Counted from the first letter of the stretch, positions 17,561 to 26,248 are shown. The stretch: DNA of 38,131 bases from Burkholderiales bacterium (GCA_018781585.1 JADMJT010000112.1:1-38131), one strand, 5' to 3'. The notes: generated by a model from the sequence alone, not told the origin. Numbers and translations: made by a program.

Positions 17561-17851
17561 TTACTTCTTCGTTGCGTCTTTGGCAGCGTCAGCAGCACCT
17601 TTGGCAGCGTCAGCAGCGCCTTTGGCAGCATCGGCAGCACCAGCAGCAGCGTCGGCAGCACCAGCAGCAGCGGCAGCAGCCGGCGCGGCAGGAGCAGCAG
17701 CGTCAGCAGCAGGCATAGCAGGAGCAGCAGGAGCCGGAGCGGCAGGAGCAGCAGCTTCAGCCTTAGGAGCTTCAGCAGGCGCTTCGGTTTTGCCGCATGC
17801 AGCCAGCGACAGAGCAGCGATCAACGCGGCGAACAGAGCAGAGTGTTTCAT
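17561..17851 (-). CDS. Alanine-rich small lipoprotein of low complexity
   Basis: This 96-residue protein starts with a lipoprotein signal peptide (MKHSALFAALIAALSLAAC, lipidated C19). An Ala/Pro/Glu region (about 20-60) follows, then a regular alanine-rich tail in which GAADAAK is repeated (residues about 68-93), ending in two lysines. The tail would form an amphipathic helix. The gene has an AGGGAA Shine-Dalgarno, an extended -10 promoter and a perfect terminator, so it looks like an independent, well-expressed unit. Small alanine-rich lipoproteins of unknown role are common in proteobacteria. I cannot assign a function. The opposite-strand frame here is only a shadow of the GCA/GCC repeats. 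Confidence 0.8.
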   Translation of the reverse strand: MKHSALFAALIAALSLAACGKTEAPAEAPKAEAAAPAAPAPAAPAMPAADAAAPAAPAAAAAAGAADAAAGAADAAKGAADAAKGAADAAKDATKK

Positions 17852-17936
17852 TTATTTTCCCTTTTCCTAGTATGTAAGACAAACCCAAAATCAGAAATCG
17901 GTCAAACCTATATTTCGATCCCCGACCGACCGCGAA

Positions 17937-17945
17937 ATTATAGCA
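17937..17945 (-). promoter_or_regulatory. Extended -10 promoter for the alanine-rich lipoprotein
   Basis: The minus strand reads TGCTATAAT, an extended -10 (TGn then a perfect TATAAT), 86 bp before the lipoprotein start. No good -35 is present at the normal distance, which extended -10 promoters tolerate. It would give an untranslated leader of roughly 80 bases. Confidence 0.5.
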
Positions 17946-18097
17946 ACCTGGGAAAATAATACTAGCCCCTTTTTGTGGTTTTTTAAGGGCTTGCAGCGAC
18001 CTCAACGGCGCAACGGGAGGGGATTTTATGACGTCTAAGTTAGGTTGGGGATTGTGCTAGACTGCTCAGTCCAAATCTCACTTCCAGCAAAACCGCC

Positions 18098-19363
18098 ATG
18101 CCACGTCTCATGATCGCGCTATGGATTGTGTTTTTGAGCTTGTCGGGGTTGATCCCGCAAGGCGCACTGGCAGCCGATCAACTGGTGCGCGTGGGTGTAC
18201 TCGCCCATCGCGGCAAGGACGAAGCTTTAATAGCTTGGTCGCCCACCGCACGCTATCTTTCCAAAGAAATCCCCGGTCATAACTTTGTCATTGTGCCGCT
18301 CAATAATGATGACATCGGCCCAGCGGTGGAGTATCGAGATGTCGAATTTGTGCTCACTAACCCAGGATCGTATGCTGAACTGGAATATAGCTTCGGCATC
18401 ACGCGCATCGCCACGTTGAAAAGCAAAACGCCTCAGGGTGGCTATAGCGTGCTGGGCGCGGTGATCTTCAGTCGCGCCGACCGCGCAGATATACAGACCT
18501 TGGCTGACCTGAAAGGCAAGCACTTCATGGCGGTGCATGAGAATGCCTTTGGCGGCTGGTGGCTCGCCTGGCGCGAGCTCAAGCGAACCAATATCGATCC
18601 CTACAAAGACTTCAAGCGCTTGCAATTTGCCGGCTTTCCACAGGACGACATTGTTTTCGCTGTGCGCGATGGCAAAGCCGATGCCGGCACCGTGCGCACC
18701 GATTTGCTCGAAAGCATGGCGCTCGCCGGAAATATCAATCTCCAGGATTTCAAAATCCTGAATTCACAGCATGCAGAGGGCTTCCCTTATGCGCTCAGCA
18801 CGCCACTTTATCCTGATTGGGCCTTCGCCGTACTACGCCACACCTCGGAAAAACTAGCGCAACGCGTCACCATCGCGTTATTGAAAATGTCGCCCGGCGA
18901 CCCGGCTGCCAGCGCCGGTGGTTATGCAGAATGGACCGTTCCGCTTGACTATCACAGCGTGCAGCAATTGATGTTGGATTTGCGGGTCGGTCCTTACCGC
19001 AATTATGGCAAACTCACCTATTTGGACTTGCTCAAGCAATATTGGAGGTGGATTAGCGCCGCGCTCGCCATCATCCTTGCCTTGGCCGCGGCCTATGTCT
19101 ACGTGCTCCGTCTGAACCGTAAACTCTCCAGCACCATGAAGCATTTGGAACAAGAAATCGCTCAACGCCAGCGCATCGAACAAGACTTGCTTAAAACGCG
19201 CGATGCGCTAGAGCACCGCGTGGCGGAACGCACCACCGAGCTCGCGCGTATCAACGAAGAACTGGAATCTCGCGTGGCGCGTCGCACCGCCCAACTGCTC
19301 TCCGCCATGCAACGGCTGGAAACGGAAATGAAGGGCCAGCGCTCGTCGAGCGAAGCCGAATAA
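18098..19363 (+). CDS. PhnD-like periplasmic sensor with transmembrane helix and coiled coil, no kinase domain
   Basis: This 421-residue protein has a signal peptide (1-25, ending GALA) and a periplasmic PhnD/TtrS-type binding domain (27-310; VRVGVLAHRGKDEA, VEFVLTNPGSYAELE, DLKGKHFMAVHENAFGG, DGKADAGTVRTDLLE). One transmembrane helix (about 318-338) and a cytoplasmic coiled coil (340-410) with two ERTTEL/RRTAQL repeats follow. This is the input half of TtrS-like histidine kinases. The coiled coil is where HisKA would normally begin, yet the frame stops at 19363 and the next gene starts ten bases later, so no kinase remnant is present. It may be a receptor acting through a partner, or a truncated kinase that has been kept. 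A weak extended -10 (TGCTAGACT, 18055-18063) lies upstream. The ligand is unknown. Confidence 0.85.
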   Translation: MPRLMIALWIVFLSLSGLIPQGALAADQLVRVGVLAHRGKDEALIAWSPTARYLSKEIPGHNFVIVPLNNDDIGPAVEYRDVEFVLTNPGSYAELEYSFGITRIATLKSKTPQGGYSVLGAVIFSRADRADIQTLADLKGKHFMAVHENAFGGWWLAWRELKRTNIDPYKDFKRLQFAGFPQDDIVFAVRDGKADAGTVRTDLLESMALAGNINLQDFKILNSQHAEGFPYALSTPLYPDWAFAVLRHTSEKLAQRVTIALLKMSPGDPAASAGGYAEWTVPLDYHSVQQLMLDLRVGPYRNYGKLTYLDLLKQYWRWISAALAIILALAAAYVYVLRLNRKLSSTMKHLEQEIAQRQRIEQDLLKTRDALEHRVAERTTELARINEELESRVARRTAQLLSAMQRLETEMKGQRSSSEAE

Positions 19364-19373
19364 GCGGCTCGCC

Positions 19374-20942
19374 ATGCCGGATCCAAACATCGCTTTTTCT
19401 ACCCTTCTCGAACATCTCAAGCAGCCCGGACTTTACCCACATCCGGTCGATCAAGTCGCGCTGTTGGAAACCCACATCTCGGTCGTGCTCCTCGCCGGCG
19501 AATACGCATACAAACTGAAGAAACCCTACAACCTCGGTTTTCTCGATTTCACCACCCTGGAAGCGCGCAAATATTATTGTGAGGAAGAGCAACGTTTAAA
19601 CCAACGCTTCGCACCCAATCTATATCTCGGCGTGATCCCAATCACGGGATCGGTCGATGAACCGCACTGGGGCGGCAGCGGTTTACCAATCGAATACGCC
19701 GTCAAAATGCGCCGCTTCCCGCAGCAGGCACTGTTGTCCAACGTGCTGGCGCGCAATGAATTGCAAGCTACCCAACTCGATGCCCTGGCTTGCCGCATAG
19801 CGGCATTCCATCAAGCTGTTCCAGCCGCCACGATGGATCAAGGCGAGGGTCTGCCTGACACGGTACATGCTAGCGCGCGTCAGAATTTCGCGCAGATTGA
19901 ACCGCTGCTTGAGCACGCTGCACAGCGCGTACAATTGGCCCGCCTAGCGCAGACAACCGAAGCGCTATACACCACTGATACGGCGTTATTTCTGCAACGC
20001 AAGCGCGATGGCTTTGTGCGCGAATGCCATGGCGACTTACACCTCGGCAATATGATCATGCTCGAAGGCGAGATCGTGCCTTTCGATTGCATCGAGTTCA
20101 ACGCGGATTTTCGCTGGATCGATGTCATGAGCGAAATCGCTTTCTTGATCATGGATCTCGCCAGCCGCGGGCGGCCCGATCTGGGGTTCCGCTTCCTAAA
20201 CACGTATCTGGAGCAAACCGGGGATTTTGCCGGGCTCAAGGTATTGCGCTATTACCTGATGTTCCGCGCGATGGTGCGCGCCAAGATCGCCGCGATACGC
20301 GCCACGCAACAAGAAACGCAAACCACGACATGCACGCAAGCCTGGATGGAGTATCAGCACTACCTGGATTTGGCGGCGCGGGTGAGCAAACAGCAGCCAC
20401 CGCTACTCCTCTTAATGCGCGGCTTCTCAGGTTCGGGAAAAAGTACCGTAGCACGCGAGTTGGCGATGCATCTCCCGGCCATTCACGTGCGCTCGGATGT
20501 CGAGCGCAAACGCCTGTTCGGCTTCACCCCGCTGGCGCAATCGGACTCGGCGCTTGGAAGAGGGCTCTACACAGCAGACGCCACGCAGGCTACCTATGCT
20601 CGCCTAAAGGAAATCGCCCAGACGGTGTTGGATGCAGGTTTTCAGGTGGTGCTCGATGCAACGTTTTTACAGCACAGGCAACGCACGATGTTCGAAGAGA
20701 TGGGCAAACCCTTCCTCATCCTCGCTTGCGAAGCGCCGATAGAAGTACTGCGCACGCGGGTTGCGCTACGCCATGCCGCGAAAACCGATGCGGCGGAAGC
20801 CGATCTCGCCGTGCTGGAAAAACAATTGGCCTCGCACGAAGCACTCAGTGAAACCGAGCGTGTACATGCCATCATGCTCAACACCCTGCAACCGATCGCG
20901 GGTTTAACCTTGGCTGAGCAGATTCGTGCCCAGTTTAATTAA
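19374..20942 (+). CDS. Fusion of aminoglycoside-phosphotransferase-like and P-loop kinase domains
   Basis: This is a 522-residue cytoplasmic protein. Residues about 20-320 form an APH-like kinase domain (COG2187 type): the catalytic loop is HGDLHLGN (219-226) and the metal-binding aspartate is in VPFDCIEFN. Residues 343-522 are an AAA/zeta-toxin-like P-loop kinase domain (COG0645 type) with Walker A GFSGSGKST (350-358), HVRSDVERKRLFG and LDATFLQHRQR. Such fusions are widespread and usually annotated as bifunctional aminoglycoside phosphotransferase/ATP-binding protein. True antibiotic resistance is not implied and the substrates are unknown. The gene starts 10 bp after the kinase-less sensor on the same strand, with no clear Shine-Dalgarno, suggesting coupled translation. 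Its last 8 bases overlap the end of the convergent VWA gene. Confidence 0.9.
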   Translation: MPDPNIAFSTLLEHLKQPGLYPHPVDQVALLETHISVVLLAGEYAYKLKKPYNLGFLDFTTLEARKYYCEEEQRLNQRFAPNLYLGVIPITGSVDEPHWGGSGLPIEYAVKMRRFPQQALLSNVLARNELQATQLDALACRIAAFHQAVPAATMDQGEGLPDTVHASARQNFAQIEPLLEHAAQRVQLARLAQTTEALYTTDTALFLQRKRDGFVRECHGDLHLGNMIMLEGEIVPFDCIEFNADFRWIDVMSEIAFLIMDLASRGRPDLGFRFLNTYLEQTGDFAGLKVLRYYLMFRAMVRAKIAAIRATQQETQTTTCTQAWMEYQHYLDLAARVSKQQPPLLLLMRGFSGSGKSTVARELAMHLPAIHVRSDVERKRLFGFTPLAQSDSALGRGLYTADATQATYARLKEIAQTVLDAGFQVVLDATFLQHRQRTMFEEMGKPFLILACEAPIEVLRTRVALRHAAKTDAAEADLAVLEKQLASHEALSETERVHAIMLNTLQPIAGLTLAEQIRAQFN

Positions 20943-22251
20943 GTTGAATGCGCTGGCCCCAAGGGGTGGGCGCCTTGCCTTTGACGAGCCAAATCACGGG
21001 ACAGTGCGGTTCGTGTGAGGGGAAGTCGCCTTCCGCATCGGTAAAGTACACCACCAAATCGGGGTGCAGTTGGGCCTGTTCGAGCCACTCGAACGGCGGC
21101 TTGAAGCTGGTGCCGCCCCCGCCGGTGAGGTTTTTCGGCAAGGTCAGCGCCTCCCAAGCCTCGAATAACCAGGGACCGTTCGCGCACAGATGATCGTCGC
21201 AAGCATGCAAGGTAATGCGCGCGCGTAGCTGGCCTTTTAATACATCGACCTCGGACAAAAACTCGCCTAACTCCTCGTCACCGATTGAGCCGCTGGTGTC
21301 GATCACGACAAGCACGTCGATCATATTTGAGGACAGGCTGGGTAAGATGGCTTCCCCTTCGCGCCGCGACGGACGCTGAAAGCTGTAATCATCACGCGAT
21401 GCGACTTTCATGTAGCGCGCCAGCAACATGCGCCAGGGTAATTGCGGCTGCAGCAGGTGGTCCACCATGCGCGCCAGCGTTTGCGAAAGCTTGCCGGCTT
21501 GCGCCGCTTGTTGTGCGGCGGCGGCGAGGCGTTGTTGCCACTGCCGCCCCAGTTCTTCCTTCTCGATTTCGCTCAAGCCCTCGATTTGCGGCTGGTTGCC
21601 GGCACCTTGCTCCTGTTTGGCGGCTTGACCCGGCGACTCGCCTTGGCGCTGTTCTGGCGGCGGCTCCTGCCCTTCGCCTTGCCCCTGGCCTTCTCCGGCC
21701 GATTGTTCCGATTCCTGATTTTGCGGCGATTGCTGTTGATTCGGCTGGCTTTGCGTGCCGCTGCTCGAATCGTTGTCATACAGATGGCTATCGATGGTCT
21801 GCTCGGCGGTATCCGGTGGGATCAACGGATAAATTTCTTCCGCCGTCAGGCCGTGGTACTCCGGGTTCATCAGACAACCGGCGGGCGGCTTAAGCCCCTC
21901 ATCCCACAGCAGCAGGTTCACTGCATGGTCGCATGCGATATCCCAGCGCTTGAGTTCACGATGTTGACGCCGCGCGAAATGCGCCAGCGCGCAATGCATC
22001 GCATCGTGCGACAACATAAACTGCGTTTGCGCCAGGTTGAGATGTTGGATGAATTTCGGATTGTAGTAGAAGTAACGCGCGTCGGTACCGGTGGTGCGCA
22101 AGCGGTCATCCTGCACCGCCTTGAGCTCAAGATGCATGACCAGCGTACCCAGAAACGGTTTTTCCAGAATCAAGCGCGTGCGCGCAGCGGCAAGCTTGGT
22201 CTCGATTTGAGTCAAATCGGGTTCCATCTGAAGGGAAGGTGTTGCCGCCAT
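20935..22251 (-). CDS. VWA-domain protein with DUF2201-like N-terminal domain
   Basis: This 438-residue protein is the partner of the MoxR ATPase encoded just upstream. Residues about 15-145 resemble the putative metallopeptidase domain (DUF2201 N-terminal type). The helix usually carrying HExxH reads SHDAMHCALAH (H82, D83, H86, H91), so Glu is replaced by Asp. A Gln/Glu/Gly-rich low-complexity linker occupies 160-225. The C-terminal VWA-like domain (about 305-438) keeps the MIDAS metal residues DTSGS (318-322), a threonine in GGGGTSF and D405 in YFTDAEGD. MoxR/VWA pairs act as chaperone-like or metal-insertion machines in studied cases; the client here is unknown. There is a one-base gap to the MoxR stop, indicating coupling. 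Confidence 0.88.
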   Translation of the reverse strand: MAATPSLQMEPDLTQIETKLAAARTRLILEKPFLGTLVMHLELKAVQDDRLRTTGTDARYFYYNPKFIQHLNLAQTQFMLSHDAMHCALAHFARRQHRELKRWDIACDHAVNLLLWDEGLKPPAGCLMNPEYHGLTAEEIYPLIPPDTAEQTIDSHLYDNDSSSGTQSQPNQQQSPQNQESEQSAGEGQGQGEGQEPPPEQRQGESPGQAAKQEQGAGNQPQIEGLSEIEKEELGRQWQQRLAAAAQQAAQAGKLSQTLARMVDHLLQPQLPWRMLLARYMKVASRDDYSFQRPSRREGEAILPSLSSNMIDVLVVIDTSGSIGDEELGEFLSEVDVLKGQLRARITLHACDDHLCANGPWLFEAWEALTLPKNLTGGGGTSFKPPFEWLEQAQLHPDLVVYFTDAEGDFPSHEPHCPVIWLVKGKAPTPWGQRIQLN

Positions 22252-22252
22252 A

Positions 22253-23299
22253 TCACAATTCGTAAAGCATCAAATCGGTGACGGAGTTAGCCCATTCGGC
22301 GAACTCCGGCACGGCAAACAGTGGTTTACCGACCGAGCGATGCAAGTCCGTCACCAACATCACGCCCATCTCACGCTGCGGAAAACGCCGTGCGTATTGC
22401 AGGATATTGCCCAAGACCCGGTTTCCCTCCGGCGAGTCTTTTGCCAGTACCGCGCGGCGCACCAAGGCCGCTGCCACCCCATACTGCAAATCGATGCCAG
22501 GTGGCACATGCGACTCCTTACCCTGCACGATGCCGTCGATATCGGGTAGTTGATCCATGCTATCAACGAAGGCCTTGACCTCGATGCCGGCAGCGGGGCC
22601 GACGCAGGCTTGCAGCGCATCACGCAGCAATACCGGCATTTCAATAAACTTTTTCAGCGCACGGTGCGCGAATTCCCACGAGCGGGGTGAAGGGAACGCA
22701 ATCGGGTTATGTGCCGGATCGAAATTGAAGAGCAAGTCCGGGCGAAAACGCAGAAAACCGATAATACGTTCGTCGATACCACGGCCATGCGCCCAAGCCA
22801 CCCAATCATCCAACTGCGCTTCCACTTCATAGTGCGTGAAGCGGTTAGCCAGTGGCGCAGGCATGCTATAGGTCACGCCGCGATCGCCTTGGCGATTCCC
22901 GGCTGCGAATATCGCCCAACCATCCGGGATGAAATACTCACCCAATCGCCGATCCAATATCAATTGATATGCGGCAGTCGAGACCGTGGGCGCGGCGGAG
23001 GTGATCTCGTCCAAAAATAATATACCGGTCGGGCCATGGCGCTGTGCATCGGGCAACATGGAGGGAATCGCCCATTCCACCCGATCATTCAAGCGGAAGG
23101 GGATGCCGCGCAGATCGGTCGGCTCCATTTGCGACAAGCGAATATCGATCAGCGGCACGCGGTGCAGGTCGGCAATTTGCGCGATGATCTGCGATTTCCC
23201 GACGCCAGGTGGCCCCCACAGCATCACGGGGGTGTGTTGGCCAGTTAAAGTGCTATTGAATTCGCGTTCGAGAATCGCGGCGATATGAGTCGGTCGCAT
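22253..23299 (-). CDS. MoxR-type AAA+ ATPase
   Basis: This 348-residue ATPase is of the MoxR/AAA_5 class. Walker A is GPPGVGKS (29-36), Walker B is GILFLDEITSA (D97, E98), and the sensor-1 region contains WAIFAAGNRQGD. The segment HYEVEAQLDDWVAWAHGRGID belongs to the lid. It is the first gene of a two-gene unit with the VWA protein and probably remodels a client bound by it. It starts divergently from the Nudix gene across 167 bp in which I see no convincing promoter. The Shine-Dalgarno is weak. Confidence 0.92.
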   Translation of the reverse strand: MRPTHIAAILEREFNSTLTGQHTPVMLWGPPGVGKSQIIAQIADLHRVPLIDIRLSQMEPTDLRGIPFRLNDRVEWAIPSMLPDAQRHGPTGILFLDEITSAAPTVSTAAYQLILDRRLGEYFIPDGWAIFAAGNRQGDRGVTYSMPAPLANRFTHYEVEAQLDDWVAWAHGRGIDERIIGFLRFRPDLLFNFDPAHNPIAFPSPRSWEFAHRALKKFIEMPVLLRDALQACVGPAAGIEVKAFVDSMDQLPDIDGIVQGKESHVPPGIDLQYGVAAALVRRAVLAKDSPEGNRVLGNILQYARRFPQREMGVMLVTDLHRSVGKPLFAVPEFAEWANSVTDLMLYEL

Positions 23300-23466
23300 G
23301 CATTAGTCCAATGTGATTTTGACCACGCCCAAAGCCCTACAAAGGTTGGGAGAATGCGCTGCGTGGCGCGCGAAGTGTCGATTTTAAACGGATTCGCACG
23401 CGATCAGCACTATCATGCAGGGAGAAATTTTGATACCTTGCGGGGATCTCTTCCGATTTTCACTCT

Positions 23467-24006
23467 ATGAATTTTTGTAGCCATTGCGGTGGGCCAGTGG
23501 CGCTCAGGGTCCCCCCCGGTGATCATTTGCCGCGCTATATATGCCCGGCTTGCAGCACCATCCACTATCAAAATCCTAAAATGGTGGTGGGCACGATTCC
23601 GGAATGGGAAGATAAAATCCTGCTTTGTCGCCGCGCCATCGAACCCAAACATGGCTTATGGACGCTTCCCGCCGGGTTTATGGAAAACAGCGAAACCACG
23701 GCGCAAGGCGCCGCGCGCGAAACGTGGGAAGAAGCTTATGCGCAAGTAGAAATCCAGTCGCTTTATTCACTCTACAATTTACCGCACATCAATCAAGTGT
23801 ATTTGATGTTCCGCGCGAAATTGCTTAACCTCGATTTTGGCCCTGGTCCGGAAAGTTTAGAGGTCGCCTTATTTCGGGAGCAGGATATTCCGTGGGAAGC
23901 CCTTGCGTTTCGCACCATCGAAGCCACGCTCAAGGCTTATTTCGCCGATCGCCAAAGTGGCGGTTTTGGCTTTCACATGGGCGATATCACACCGCCGCCG
24001 AAATAA
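23467..24006 (+). CDS. Nudix hydrolase with N-terminal zinc ribbon
   Basis: This 179-residue protein hydrolyses a nucleoside-diphosphate-linked compound; the exact substrate is unknown. An N-terminal zinc ribbon has C4/C7 (CSHC) and a second CPAC pair near residues 26-29. The Nudix box runs from GFMENSE to ARETWEE and fits GX5EX7REUXEE, with T at the usually hydrophobic U position. The zinc ribbon plus Nudix layout recalls NudC-like NADH pyrophosphatases, but the protein is shorter and the SQPWPFPxS NADH signature is absent. The gene is convergent with fliR; the stop codons are only four bases apart and no terminator is visible. Confidence 0.9.
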   Translation: MNFCSHCGGPVALRVPPGDHLPRYICPACSTIHYQNPKMVVGTIPEWEDKILLCRRAIEPKHGLWTLPAGFMENSETTAQGAARETWEEAYAQVEIQSLYSLYNLPHINQVYLMFRAKLLNLDFGPGPESLEVALFREQDIPWEALAFRTIEATLKAYFADRQSGGFGFHMGDITPPPK

Positions 24007-24010
24007 TGAT

Positions 24011-24802
24011 CTAGCCGGCAGCCCGAAACAAACCAATCAGCTTCAAGCCATGCATTACGCCTTCTTCCAGTAAACGGGTAATCGGCGGCAGCAAATAGGG
24101 CAGCGCCATCAACAGCACGACAAACCCGGCGCTCAGCGTCAAGGGGAAACCAACCGCAAATAGATTCAACTGGGGTGCAGCGCGCGACAAAATGCCCATG
24201 GCGATATTGGCAATAAGCAACGCAGCCAGCATGGGCAACGACAGCATCAGCCCCACCATAAATATTTGCCCGCCCAACTCGGCGAATGCCTTGAAACCAC
24301 TCAGGTGCAGTGGTTCAGTCGAAATCGGCACAATTTGAAAACTCTGTACCAGTGCGGAAATCACCATCAAGTGCCCATTCATGGCCAAAAAAACCAGCAT
24401 CGCGAAAATACCGATGAACTGCGCCAACACCGGCGACTGTGCGGAATTTTGCGGATCGAAAAACACGGCGAAACCCAGACCCATTGTCAGCCCAGTCACA
24501 TGCCCAGACATCTCGATACTGCTCAAGACGACACGTATGGAAAATCCAAGCGCGAAGCCGATGAATAATTGTTGTACCGCCATGATGATGCCTTGCGCTG
24601 AAGTGAAGCTGACCGAAGGCGGCGCCTCCAAGAGCGGCGCAATCGTGAATGTCAGGATCAGCGCCAAGCCCATCTTGATTCGGCGTGGCAACGCGCGATG
24701 ACCCAACAGCGGCTCAGACAGCATCAGCCCAAGAATGCGCAGGAACGGCCAGATGAATAGGGCAAACCAGGCGTCCAATTGGCTGGAAGTAATACTGATC
24801 AT
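24011..24802 (-). CDS. fliR: Flagellar export gate protein FliR
   Basis: FliR is a membrane component of the flagellar type III export gate. This 263-residue protein has about six hydrophobic segments and the family wording WPFLRILGLMLSEPLLGHRALPRRIKMGLAL, split over two helices. It also has the LPMLAALLIANIAMGILSRAAPQLNLFAVGFPL signature of export-gate subunits near residues 183-215. It is the last gene of the cluster in the reading direction, 10 bp after fliQ; flhB and flhA do not follow, since a convergent Nudix gene lies next. Confidence 0.96.
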   Translation of the reverse strand: MISITSSQLDAWFALFIWPFLRILGLMLSEPLLGHRALPRRIKMGLALILTFTIAPLLEAPPSVSFTSAQGIIMAVQQLFIGFALGFSIRVVLSSIEMSGHVTGLTMGLGFAVFFDPQNSAQSPVLAQFIGIFAMLVFLAMNGHLMVISALVQSFQIVPISTEPLHLSGFKAFAELGGQIFMVGLMLSLPMLAALLIANIAMGILSRAAPQLNLFAVGFPLTLSAGFVVLLMALPYLLPPITRLLEEGVMHGLKLIGLFRAAG

Positions 24803-24812
24803 CGGGCGAAAC

Positions 24813-25082
24813 TTAGCGAATAAGTTGGGGGATGCTGGAGAAAAGTTCTCGCATGTAACTGGTCAGGGTGTCGATCATCCATGGCCCGGCGAGAATCAGT
24901 ACGATGAACATGACGATCAGCTTGGGAATGAAAGTCAGCGTCATTTCATTTATGGAGGTCGCTGCTTGAAAAATACTTACTAGTAAGCCGGTCACGAGCG
25001 CCGCCAACATCAGCGGGGACGCCACTAGAATCGTCATTTGCAGCGCTTGCTGCCCAATCGTCACCATGGTTTCTGGGGTCAT
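24813..25082 (-). CDS. fliQ: Flagellar export gate protein FliQ
   Basis: This 89-residue integral membrane protein has two helices (about 15-38 and 50-75), the normal size for FliQ. Its N-terminal half, MTPETMVTIGQQALQM, and the middle LVSIFQAATSINEMTLTFIPK are characteristic. It assembles with FliP and FliR into the export channel. It is 3 bp after fliP and 10 bp before fliR. Confidence 0.96.
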   Translation of the reverse strand: MTPETMVTIGQQALQMTILVASPLMLAALVTGLLVSIFQAATSINEMTLTFIPKLIVMFIVLILAGPWMIDTLTSYMRELFSSIPQLIR

Positions 25083-25085
25083 GAT

Positions 25086-25832
25086 TTACACGCCAAAACT
25101 GCGCACTAGGGAAGCCAGTAGCAGATTCCAGCCATCTACCAGCACGAATAGCATCAATTTGAAGGGTAATGAAATCAATACCGGGGATAGCATCATCATC
25201 CCCATCGACATCAGTACGCTCGCCACCACCATGTCGATAATCAGGAAGGGAATGAATACCAAGAAGCCAATTTGAAAAGCCGTTTTGAGTTCGCTTGTCA
25301 CGTAAGACGGGATCAGGATTTTCATCGGCACCGCTTCCGGCCCGGGTAAGGGCGGGTGATTCGCCAACTTCACGAACAACGCTAAGTCTTCTTGTCGTGT
25401 TTGCTTCAGCATGAACTGTTTGAGCGGCTCACTGCCTTTATTCAATGCTTCGTTAAAGTTGATCTTGTCCGCCATCAAAGGCAGATAAGCATCTTGATAA
25501 ATTTTATCCAGCGTTGGCGACATGATAAAAAAAGTCAGGAACAAAGCGATCCCAATCAGCACTTGATTCGGGGGCGATTGCACCGTACCCAGCGCTTGGC
25601 GCAGCAAAGAAAGCACGATGATGATGCGCATGAATGAAGTCATCATGAGCAACATGGACGGAATGAACCCCAATGCGGTGATGAGGATCAGCGTCTGAAT
25701 ACTGAGCGTGTAGGTGGTCGACCCGCCCGGTCCAGGCGCGCTGGAGAGCGCCGGTAAGCCCACTTGCGCCCACGCGATCATGGGCGCGAAACATAACATC
25801 ACGCACAGCCATGCCCGCGCTCGATACTTCAT
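25086..25832 (-). CDS. fliP: Flagellar export gate protein FliP
   Basis: FliP forms the core of the flagellar export channel. The ATG at 25832 is chosen because it overlaps the fliO stop as ATGA (25829-25832) and gives a cleavable signal peptide ([22 protein letters not shown]). The longer frame to 25868 would lie inside fliO. The 248-residue product has four membrane segments and the FliP signatures [27 protein letters not shown] (about 65-91) and [34 protein letters not shown], quoted across two helices. Confidence 0.96.
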   Translation of the reverse strand: MKYRARAWLCVMLCFAPMIAWAQVGLPALSSAPGPGGSTTYTLSIQTLILITALGFIPSMLLMMTSFMRIIIVLSLLRQALGTVQSPPNQVLIGIALFLTFFIMSPTLDKIYQDAYLPLMADKINFNEALNKGSEPLKQFMLKQTRQEDLALFVKLANHPPLPGPEAVPMKILIPSYVTSELKTAFQIGFLVFIPFLIIDMVVASVLMSMGMMMLSPVLISLPFKLMLFVLVDGWNLLLASLVRSFGV

Positions 25833-26248
25833 GCACCACCCCGCTTGCGCCAAGCTTCTTTCAGCCATTCACCGAAGGCGGGCTGGTTGAGCATCGCCTG
25901 CGTGGTCTGTTCCGCATTGGGCGGTCGCGGCATGCTATGAACCGGTGATACATGGCCTGGGGCGACTCCGATGATCAGCCAGGTATCGTTCACTTCCACC
26001 AACACCAAGCGCTCGCGTGGCCCAATCATGACCCCGCCTATTACGCGCATCGCACCGCCGGGCCCCATCTGCGTTGGGCCGAAACGACGCATCAGCCAAG
26101 CACTGCCCGCAATCGCAGCGAGCACGATAACGAGCGCGATGAAAACTTGGAATAAACCGCCAAAAGAAGGAGTGCCCGGCAGCGCATCGACTGCATATGC
26201 AAAAGGCGGGAAAAGCAGAATGAGGCCGAACGTGAACCGAACATTCAT
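25829..26248 (-). CDS. fliO: Flagellar biosynthesis protein FliO
   Basis: FliO is a small membrane protein that helps assemble or stabilise FliP. From the ATG at 26248 ([19 protein letters not shown], a signal-like segment) it has 139 residues. One further transmembrane helix (about 33-53, [21 protein letters not shown]) is followed by a cytoplasmic domain with [30 protein letters not shown] upstream serves as Shine-Dalgarno; the frame extends 7 codons further only through a TTG. An unusual 121-bp gap with a palindromic repeat separates it from fliN. Confidence 0.9.
   Translation of the reverse strand: MNVRFTFGLILLFPPFAYAVDALPGTPSFGGLFQVFIALVIVLAAIAGSAWLMRRFGPTQMGPGGAMRVIGGVMIGPRERLVLVEVNDTWLIIGVAPGHVSPVHSMPRPPNAEQTTQAMLNQPAFGEWLKEAWRKRGGA

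Noticed and set aside
17561-17760. Dense repeats resembling a CRISPR or tandem DNA array
   Set aside because: The periodicity is codon-based (GCA/GCC repeats of the lipoprotein) and there are no unique spacers between conserved repeats.
17472-17870. Plus-strand alanine-rich frame opposite the small lipoprotein
   Set aside because: Its repeats simply mirror the GCA/GCC/GCT codons of the minus-strand gene, which has the lipobox, ribosome site and terminator.
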